A stretch of 5,086 nt of DNA. Source: Halanaerobium sp. (lineage in GTDB: Bacteria > Bacillota > Halanaerobiia > Halanaerobiales > Halanaerobiaceae). The notes beneath the pieces are model-generated. The model had not been told where the DNA came from and ran no database searches. It saw only the letters and a program-made list of their open reading frames with translations. Made by a program: the position numbers and the translations under genes. The DNA is taken from contig QBLP01000154.1 in assembly GCA_003070825.1 (NCBI GenBank), positions 1-5,086 of the forward strand. The letters are read 5' to 3'. Below, in pieces: positions 1 to 5,086 of this stretch; positions within the stretch are counted from its first letter, which is position 1, and each line of letters begins with the position of its first letter.

Positions 1-14
1 ATTGATAACTATAG

Positions 15-42
15 AAAAAAGCCTACCAGTTAAGGTAGGCTT
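15..42 (-). terminator. Intrinsic terminator of nrdJ
   Basis: A perfect 9-bp stem is formed by 19-27 (AAGCCTACC) and 34-42 (GGTAGGCTT) with a 6-nt loop at 28-33. Read on the minus strand, the stem runs directly into six or more T residues (positions 20-15), the classic Rho-independent layout. On the plus strand the stem is followed by AGAATTAAATT, with no T-run, so it acts for the minus strand. It lies about 80 nt past the nrdJ stop codon, with no gene between, and should end that transcript. Confidence 0.88.
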
Positions 43-62
43 AGAATTAAATTATATTATCT

Positions 63-90
63 AATAAAAATATTTTTCGACATTTTTATT
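63..90. repeat. AT-only inverted repeat in the nrdJ 3' untranslated region
   Basis: AATAAAAAT (63-71) and ATTTTTATT (82-90) are perfect 9-nt inverted repeats separated by 10 nt. The stem is entirely A:T and has no T-run after it on the minus strand, so it is not a convincing terminator. In such AT-rich spacer DNA it may be chance. It could also be a weak hairpin in the nrdJ 3' untranslated region, between the stop codon and the terminator. The rest of 43-121 shows nothing else recognisable. Confidence 0.3.
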
Positions 91-121
91 CATAAATCAA
101 GTTTTAGACGGCACCTATACT

Positions 122-2512
122 TTATCTTACCGGACAGGCTCCTCCTTCACAGGAAGATTCGTCGAGTTCTCTTTCTAAATACTCTGTTTCGTACTTAGAA
201 ACTAAGGAAGGATTAAAGCGCTCCATCTCTTCCACCCGCTGATTGTATTCTTCTTCTGTGATTTCTTCATAAGGCATTAGGTCATAGAAGTTGTCATTAT
301 AGGAAATAAAAGAAATACCAACTACACTGTTCCAGTTCTCCCAGAGCCATTCTTCTACATCTTCCCATTCATCATCACGAACATGAACAGTAATTGAAGC
401 ATTATGATCAACATAATTTTCCATAAACATCTTATAAGTTTCCAGCTGATCAATTGCATTCACATCTCCTTTAACCTGTCCTTCAGGAGCTTTAACGGGG
501 AATTCTACCACTAAAGTTTCTGGATCATCTGGATCCTGACCTACTTCTGGATGAATAGGATAATCCAATTCTTCACAGACCCGGGCCAGCGGATCAGAAG
601 CAGAAATTCTTACCCGTCTAACATAATGGGCACTGTGTGAATAATGAAGACCACTGGAAACTGTAGGCATCTGAGTCTGAGTCCCCTCAGGTTTAACAGT
701 TGTAATCAGTTTTGGCTCATTATCTCCCACCTCTTTGGCAATTTCTCTGGCTGCCTGATGTGCAACTTCACGTAGTTCTTCCAGCAGCTGAGCTTCCTGG
801 GCTTCATTTAAATCAGCAGCATTTTTCATGTCCTGCCAACCAGTCAGAGAGGTTCCAATCAGTCTATCCCGTTTGTTAATCTGATCCCACTCCGGTAATT
901 CAAACTCGATTAAAGCCATTCTGTAACCAGCTCTAGCAGAAAGTTTCTGCGATTCAAACATTGCTTTTTTATCCAGATTACCTTCTTCATCAACAAAGGC
1001 CATCACATTTAAAGAGGTTAAATTACAGACCCCTCTGGAATCAAGCAGAATTTCTGCACAGGGGTTAACTCCTTTGAAGTTTTCACGGCGGCGGCTTCCT
1101 TCCACAGCATTGATAAAGCCAGGTTCACCACTAAAGCGCATCTGCTTAACATGCCACTTTAACTGTTCTTTAGAAGGCTTACCTTCGTAGAAAATACTAT
1201 TGTTGCTCATCTGACGGTGAGAAATTTCCTTATTAATTACCCACTCATCATCTTCTTTGACATATAAATTACTTTTAGCCTGAGCTATTTCTTTATCATC
1301 AGCACTAAAGAGACAGATCTGAGATGAGCGTCTAACTCCACCTGAAACCACATTTTCCGCTACAATATTGGCTAAATCCATAGCATCAATTGGCTTTAGT
1401 TTAACCCGATTAATATCATCTAAATCACGGTCCGGCTTTTCTTTTAATAATTTATCAATTTTAGTAAACATCCGCTTTAAACTCTGATGCCCAGAAGCTG
1501 TACCACCAAAAGTCTTAAGCTTCTCTCCCTTTGGACGCACAGAATCATAATTAAAAATAATTCTTTTTAGCGGACGATAGGCATGGTCAACCAGGAACTT
1601 AAAATAATATTCCAGTGACTGAATCCAGCCTTCTTTTGAGTCACCAACATTAATTGTTACTACATCATCTTCATCAAAATCAAAATCTGTATATTCTCTT
1701 CTTTCTTCTTTATCTACAGGCTCATAATATTTATGAATAACTTCAATATCGGTTCTAATCTTTGGCAACTGCTCTACATCACGCGGCAGTACGCGGAAGC
1801 CAACTCCACTACCGATCATCAGCAGATAAAATAAATCCTGATAGGCTTTAAAACTGTCGATAACTGTAAAGGAACAGTTATAATTACTCATTCCATATTT
1901 TTTAGATGACTCTGTAGAAGCAGTCCAGAGTGTACGTCCGGCTAAAAAGTTTCTTAAGTTATATACATTATCATAAAGCTTTTCTGCCTCTTTTTTAGTA
2001 GTCTGAGCCAGTGAGCAGTTATATTCCACTGCTCTTTTTACGGTTTCCCACCAGTATTCTCGACGCTGCTCCTCTTCTAACCAGCGTGAATATGTTCTAT
2101 AATAAATAAATTCTCCCAGTTCTGTCGGAAAAGGATTGGGCTGGTGTTTGTATTTACTCAAAAATTCATTGGTTAAAAGAGGATTTTCTTTTTCCCTCTT
2201 TCTGGATAATCTTGACTGCTGTCTTTTGTTTCTGTATAAAATATATGACTTAGCTGTTGTCACATAGGCAGCCTTCATTAATTTTTCTTCCACTAAATCC
2301 TGAATTTCCTCTACTTTAGGTACCTGATCCTGATTATAAAACTCAGTAATTAAATCTGATTCTACATCCAGAGCAACCTGTTCTGCATCATCTTGGGTCG
2401 CATCTTCTCCAGACTCGACCATTGCCCTGTAAATTGCCTTGGTGATCTTATCCCGACTGTAAGCTACTTCTCTCTCGTCCCGCTTGATTACCGTCATGTC
2501 GGATTTACTCAA
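122..2512 (-). CDS. nrdJ: Adenosylcobalamin-dependent (class II) ribonucleoside-triphosphate reductase with N-terminal ATP-cone
   Basis: This 796-residue cytosolic enzyme reduces NTPs to dNTPs, using a thiyl radical generated from adenosylcobalamin. Residues about 7-100 form an ATP-cone (VIKRDE near the start, YILYRNKR at the end), the usual allosteric activity domain. The catalytic barrel follows. Cys213 (YNCSF) and Cys496 are the expected substrate-reducing pair. NPCAE at 483-487 carries the radical Cys485 and the catalytic Glu487 and Asn483. The 11-residue gap from Cys485 to Cys496 equals that of Lactobacillus leichmannii C408/C419. The KPEGTQTQ segment near 607-614 is a phosphate-binding loop. 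The tail has Cys788-x4-Cys793, the shuttle pair re-reduced by thioredoxin, matching C731/C736. The segment SVRPKGEKLKTFGGTASG (324-341) fits the monomeric RTPR type. It exceeds the 739-residue L. leichmannii enzyme mainly by the ATP-cone. The start is TTG: the perfect Shine-Dalgarno sequence is 8 nt upstream, while Met6 is 23 nt away. The protein is very acidic, consistent with salt adaptation. No cobalamin riboswitch or clear NrdR box precedes it. It appears complete and intact. Confidence 0.96.
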   Translation of the reverse strand: MSKSDMTVIKRDEREVAYSRDKITKAIYRAMVESGEDATQDDAEQVALDVESDLITEFYNQDQVPKVEEIQDLVEEKLMKAAYVTTAKSYILYRNKRQQSRLSRKREKENPLLTNEFLSKYKHQPNPFPTELGEFIYYRTYSRWLEEEQRREYWWETVKRAVEYNCSLAQTTKKEAEKLYDNVYNLRNFLAGRTLWTASTESSKKYGMSNYNCSFTVIDSFKAYQDLFYLLMIGSGVGFRVLPRDVEQLPKIRTDIEVIHKYYEPVDKEERREYTDFDFDEDDVVTINVGDSKEGWIQSLEYYFKFLVDHAYRPLKRIIFNYDSVRPKGEKLKTFGGTASGHQSLKRMFTKIDKLLKEKPDRDLDDINRVKLKPIDAMDLANIVAENVVSGGVRRSSQICLFSADDKEIAQAKSNLYVKEDDEWVINKEISHRQMSNNSIFYEGKPSKEQLKWHVKQMRFSGEPGFINAVEGSRRRENFKGVNPCAEILLDSRGVCNLTSLNVMAFVDEEGNLDKKAMFESQKLSARAGYRMALIEFELPEWDQINKRDRLIGTSLTGWQDMKNAADLNEAQEAQLLEELREVAHQAAREIAKEVGDNEPKLITTVKPEGTQTQMPTVSSGLHYSHSAHYVRRVRISASDPLARVCEELDYPIHPEVGQDPDDPETLVVEFPVKAPEGQVKGDVNAIDQLETYKMFMENYVDHNASITVHVRDDEWEDVEEWLWENWNSVVGISFISYNDNFYDLMPYEEITEEEYNQRVEEMERFNPSLVSKYETEYLERELDESSCEGGACPVR

Positions 2513-2520
2513 AATAAAAA

Positions 2521-2527
2521 CCTCCTT
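2521..2527 (-). promoter_or_regulatory. nrdJ ribosome binding site (decides the TTG start)
   Basis: On the minus strand AAGGAGG is a perfect match to the anti-Shine-Dalgarno sequence, 8 nt before TTG at 2512-2510. The next candidate, ATG at 2497-2495 (Met6), is 23 nt from it, too far for normal initiation. The site therefore fixes the less common TTG as the start. Confidence 0.9.
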
Positions 2528-2580
2528 GAAATTTTAATACATTTATATTATTTATTTATCTATTTATATCCTGAATTATA

Positions 2581-2609
2581 ATTATAGCATAAAATTTATG
2601 ATTTATAAA
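2581..2609 (-). promoter_or_regulatory. Extended -10 sigma-A type promoter of nrdJ
   Basis: On the minus strand, TATAAT at 2586-2581 is a perfect -10 hexamer preceded by TGC (2589-2587), giving an extended -10 element (TGnTATAAT). Exactly 17 nt upstream is TTTATA (2609-2604), a 4/6 match to TTGACA. Transcription should start near 2574, giving a 5' untranslated region of roughly 60 nt that is very AT-rich. A second TATAAT follows directly at 2580-2575 but has no -35 at proper spacing. The position after the upstream terminator and before the nrdJ ribosome binding site supports the assignment. In DNA this AT-rich chance matches occur, but the combination is good. Confidence 0.7.
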
Positions 2610-2611
2610 TT
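2593..2611. repeat. Small inverted repeat overlapping the nrdJ promoter (possible operator)
   Basis: AATTTAT (2593-2599) and ATAAATT (2605-2611) form a perfect 7-nt inverted repeat with a 5-nt spacer. It covers the -35 hexamer and part of the promoter spacer, a place where a bound repressor would block polymerase. It does not resemble the NrdR box consensus I know (roughly ACACWATATATWGTGT). All arm bases are A or T, so chance is a serious alternative. Confidence 0.3.
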
Positions 2612-2689
2612 AAATTTCCACTAAAAAAACTTGCTAGATAAACAGGAGTTCAATTTAAATCTCCCATAATAGGGCTCAGGCTAAATTTT

Positions 2690-2739
2690 AAAAAAGATGA
2701 AAACTGGAACTTTAAATTACTGAGCCAGTTTTTCATCTT
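2690..2739 (-). terminator. Intrinsic terminator of the HD-GYP gene
   Basis: On the minus strand AAGATGAAAAACTGG (2739-2725) pairs with CCAGTTTTCATCTT (2707-2694), a stem of about 14 bp with a single bulged A and a 17-nt loop. The 3' side runs into six T residues (2695-2690). It sits about 50 nt past the stop codon of the HD-GYP gene and upstream of the nrdJ promoter, so it separates the two transcription units. On the plus strand the hairpin is followed by CAATTTTG rather than a T-run, so activity there would be weak. Confidence 0.85.
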
Positions 2740-2789
2740 CAATTTTGAAATATTTTATTTTTAAACTTTAGATCTTAATCATTTTCAAT

Positions 2790-5054
2790 CTAATTTTCTA
2801 AAATATTTATAAGAGCTTCTGCCACATTTGGAGCAAACTGCAGCCCCTTATTATCCTTAATCTCTGACAGGGCGTGGTCAAAAGTCAGCGGTTCCCGATA
2901 AGTTCTCTTAGAGCGCATTGCATCCCAGGCATCTGCGGCACAAATTATCCTTGATTCGATAGGGATTTCTCCCCCCTGAAGACCATCAGGATATCCTCGC
3001 CCATCCCAGCGCTCATGGTGGTGGCGTACATAATCTGCTATCTGCTTTAAGGAATTTGAACTCTTCAATGCATTACTGCCGAGCACCGGATGTTCTTTAA
3101 TAAGTTCATACTCACTTTTTGTAAGTTTCCCCTCTTTATTCAATACTTCCAGCGGGATCAGCATTTTTCCTATATCATGAACCAGCCCACTCCAGTAAAT
3201 ATCATCAATCACTTTTTGTGAAAGTTCCATTTCTTCTGCTATTTCTACCGCCAGCTGGGCCACATTTTCCGAATGACCTCTGGTATACAGATCATACATT
3301 TCAAGCATTTTGATGGTGGAGGAAATAATCTCTCTGGTAAAATTATTCTGAAGCAGGTTGTACTCTTTTAATTTATAAAAAGAAGAGGCTATATTATAAA
3401 AGGCTGTAAAGATTTTTTGAGAATTATTTGTAAAGCTTTTAGAACTTCCAGTCTTAATATCAAGAGTAATCCCTGCCTTTTTTTCTCCTTTTAGTTCTAA
3501 ATCTAAATACATTATTTCTTTTATTTTATTTAAGCTTTCTTCTTTTAAATTCTGAAAGTCATGCTGCTGCATATACTTTTTATTTCTTGTTTTTAATTCT
3601 GCCACAGTCATTATCTCAATGGATGAATTTTGATTATAAAAAGCTTCATTTTTAATCGTACTCTGCTTTAAATTATCCAGATTATAACCAATACAGTCCA
3701 CAAATTCTACATTTTCTTTCCCAAAAGTATAAATACTACCTGCATCAGCTTCGGGAATTATTGTAACCGCCTGCTGTAAAATTTTACTTAAAAATTCTTC
3801 TTCACTGATTGTGCTCAAATTTTCTATATCTGAAACAAGGTTGATCATTTTTTCAAATCTATTATTTAAATCTTCAAGCTCTTTAAATGAATCCTCAAGC
3901 TCTTCATTCATCGCCATCATTTCTTCATTATAAGCCTGCAGCTGCTGATTTGAAGCGGCTAATTCTTCTTTTTTGCGCTCAAGTTCTTTTTCATATTCCT
4001 TTTTTTCACTGATATCAAAAACAAAACCTTCGATTATAAAACTTCCATCATCGTTTCTATCAGTAATCTGAGCATTCATATTCAGCCAGATTCTCTCGCC
4101 TGTCTTTTTTCTGGCTTCAAATTCAAAATTTTCAACTTCACCATTTTTCTTTAAGCAATTTAAAAAAACATCTCTTCGATCTGAGTTAAGATAAAATTCT
4201 GCTGCCAGATCACTGTAATTATTAATTGCGTCAACTATATTATCATAGCCAGCAATCTCAGCCATTCTCTGGTTAACATGAATCACTTTACCCTCAGAAT
4301 TAGTTTTGATAATCCCAATCGGTGAATTATTAAAAAGTCTCAAATATCTTTCCTGACTTTGACTAATTGCCTTTTTATATAAACTTTCTTTCTTCTGATA
4401 TTCATTAATATTTTTTAACCAGCTTTTAATCTCATATTCTTCTACTTTATTCTGACGGTAGCCTTCTGGATCAATGTAGTAGGGGTTTTCATGCAGCTCT
4501 CCCTGCCAGACAATATAATCATGAAGTTCAACCGCAGCCTTGATTATTTCACTGTCAAATTGATTAATATTATATCTGCAGAGTGCAGTCACCGGATATT
4601 TTTCGAAAATTTGCTGATGAAGCTGCCACTCATATTTTATTATTTCTTCTTTACCGCCACTAAAATCGACAATACCAGTTAATTCTCCGGTAATGCTTAA
4701 GCCACTGTAGCCCTCTTTTTCAGCTGAAATAACACTCTTCTCAATCAGATTCAATATTTCTTGAGCTCTAAAATTAGCAGGGTCACCATAAATTTCTTCC
4801 TTTTCTAAACAGAGCAGTTGCCCACTCTCCAGCATTTTTTCTAAATTAAGATCTGAATTTTTTAGTGCTGCTAAAATTAGCTTCTGGTTGTCTGCCTGAT
4901 CGATATAATAACATTTTTGATTTTTCCCTAAAGAATGGATTATAAAATCTCGGACAGAATTTAAAATTTCACTTTTTTCTTCGTAAAATAAAACTGCATG
5001 ATCTCCCTCAGTCAATAAATCCATATTTTTTATTTCGTGCTTCAAGTCAGGCAT
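2790..5054 (-). CDS. MEDS-PAS-GAF-like HD-GYP protein, predicted cyclic-di-GMP phosphodiesterase
   Basis: This is a 754-residue soluble signalling protein with no signal peptide or membrane segment. Residues about 12-187 match the MEDS (methanogen/methylotroph DcmR sensory) domain: AVLFYEE near the start, ITGELTGIVDF, then ALCRYNINQF and the closing HENPYYI. Residues 235-349 are a PAS domain with its PAC end (FVFDISEKKEYEKEL); it lacks the LOV Cys motif. An acidic coiled coil (347-407) leads to a GAF-like region (402-562; EADAGSIYTFG, FVDCIGY). Residues 575-754 are an HD-GYP domain. Its motifs are intact: His594 (YTRGHS), HDIGK at 626-630, His655, HHERWDGRGYP at 679-689 and Asp708. The family hydrolyses cyclic-di-GMP to pGpG or GMP at a two- or three-metal site. 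The position four before His594 is Tyr, not the Glu of trinuclear enzymes, so a binuclear site is likelier. There is no GGDEF or receiver domain; control is presumably by ligands of the sensory domains, which are unknown. The start is ATG, not GTG 9 nt upstream, because of the ribosome binding site. Confidence 0.92.
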   Translation of the reverse strand: MPDLKHEIKNMDLLTEGDHAVLFYEEKSEILNSVRDFIIHSLGKNQKCYYIDQADNQKLILAALKNSDLNLEKMLESGQLLCLEKEEIYGDPANFRAQEILNLIEKSVISAEKEGYSGLSITGELTGIVDFSGGKEEIIKYEWQLHQQIFEKYPVTALCRYNINQFDSEIIKAAVELHDYIVWQGELHENPYYIDPEGYRQNKVEEYEIKSWLKNINEYQKKESLYKKAISQSQERYLRLFNNSPIGIIKTNSEGKVIHVNQRMAEIAGYDNIVDAINNYSDLAAEFYLNSDRRDVFLNCLKKNGEVENFEFEARKKTGERIWLNMNAQITDRNDDGSFIIEGFVFDISEKKEYEKELERKKEELAASNQQLQAYNEEMMAMNEELEDSFKELEDLNNRFEKMINLVSDIENLSTISEEEFLSKILQQAVTIIPEADAGSIYTFGKENVEFVDCIGYNLDNLKQSTIKNEAFYNQNSSIEIMTVAELKTRNKKYMQQHDFQNLKEESLNKIKEIMYLDLELKGEKKAGITLDIKTGSSKSFTNNSQKIFTAFYNIASSFYKLKEYNLLQNNFTREIISSTIKMLEMYDLYTRGHSENVAQLAVEIAEEMELSQKVIDDIYWSGLVHDIGKMLIPLEVLNKEGKLTKSEYELIKEHPVLGSNALKSSNSLKQIADYVRHHHERWDGRGYPDGLQGGEIPIESRIICAADAWDAMRSKRTYREPLTFDHALSEIKDNKGLQFAPNVAEALINILEN

Positions 5055-5059
5055 CAATG

Positions 5060-5068
5060 TCACCTCTT
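5060..5068 (-). promoter_or_regulatory. Ribosome binding site of the HD-GYP gene (decides the ATG start)
   Basis: On the minus strand AAGAGGTGA is AAGGAGGTGA less one G. Its GAGG core lies 8 nt before ATG at 5054-5052. The longer in-frame reading from GTG at 5063-5061 would start inside this motif and has no Shine-Dalgarno of its own upstream (CAGATAA). The in-frame TTG at 5057 would be too close. Only about 18 nt of upstream DNA remain in the window, so the promoter cannot be judged. Confidence 0.82.
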
Positions 5069-5086
5069 ATCTGTAAATAATAACCA

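Noticed and set aside
2393..2581. 62-codon open frame on the plus strand
   Set aside because: It lies mostly antisense to the 5' end of nrdJ and its end is in the AT-rich leader. The translation has no recognisable domain and no ribosome binding site was seen, so it is a shadow of the real gene.
2642..2665. Weak hairpin GGAG...CTCC in the spacer
   Set aside because: Only four G/C-containing pairs with a poorly paired interior and no T-run directly after it. It is indistinguishable from chance in this spacer.
2513..2690. Cobalamin riboswitch ahead of the B12-dependent reductase
   Set aside because: The leader from the predicted transcription start is only about 60 nt, is very AT-rich and has no B12-box-like element. 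There is no room for a riboswitch of about 200 nt between the terminator and the start codon.
4491..4682. 63-codon open frame on the plus strand
   Set aside because: It is fully antisense inside the MEDS-coding part of the HD-GYP gene, with low-complexity translation (FYYFFFTATK) and no support as a gene.
122..5054. An operon or functional system joining the HD-GYP protein and NrdJ
   Set aside because: A strong terminator at 2739-2690 and a separate promoter at 2609-2581 lie between the two genes, and no pathway link is visible. They look like independent neighbours.
5077..5082. TATTAT as a -10 element for the HD-GYP gene
   Set aside because: It is a 5/6 match close to the window edge, with no visible -35 because the sequence ends at 5086. 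Such hexamers are common in AT-rich DNA.

Overview
The window is AT-rich and both of its protein genes lie on the minus strand, so transcription runs right to left. It looks like a chromosomal segment of a low-GC, anaerobic Bacillota-type bacterium. The first gene product is strikingly rich in Asp/Glu, and the second is a Lys/Asn/Ile-rich, multi-domain cyclic-di-GMP sensor. Together with the B12-dependent ribonucleotide reductase, this suggests a salt-adapted anaerobe such as a member of the Halanaerobiales. That placement is inference from composition and gene type only. No tRNA, rRNA, CRISPR array, insertion sequence or phage gene is visible.

Layout in the direction of transcription. (1) 5054 to 2790 encodes a soluble four-part signalling protein: an N-terminal MEDS-type sensory domain, a PAS domain, a coiled coil leading into a GAF-like domain, and a C-terminal HD-GYP cyclic-di-GMP phosphodiesterase with all core catalytic motifs. 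Its ribosome binding site supports an ATG at 5054 rather than the longer GTG reading at 5063. Its promoter lies outside the window. (2) 2739 to 2690 is a strong intrinsic terminator that closes this unit. (3) 2609 to 2581 is a good extended -10 promoter, with a small AT inverted repeat overlapping its -35 side. (4) 2512 to 122 encodes NrdJ, an adenosylcobalamin-dependent (class II) ribonucleoside-triphosphate reductase of the Lactobacillus leichmannii monomeric type, with an added N-terminal ATP-cone and a TTG start behind a perfect Shine-Dalgarno sequence. (5) 42 to 15 is a second intrinsic terminator, which closes the nrdJ unit.

The two genes are therefore probably separate, monocistronic transcription units that happen to be neighbours. 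NrdJ supplies dNTPs for DNA synthesis and repair without needing oxygen. The HD-GYP protein would convert an unknown intracellular cue into lower cyclic-di-GMP. Nothing in the sequence links the two functions. I did not find a clearly new system. The points most worth a second look are the MEDS-PAS-GAF-HD-GYP architecture, the ATP-cone on a monomer-type class II reductase, and the possible operator in the nrdJ promoter.
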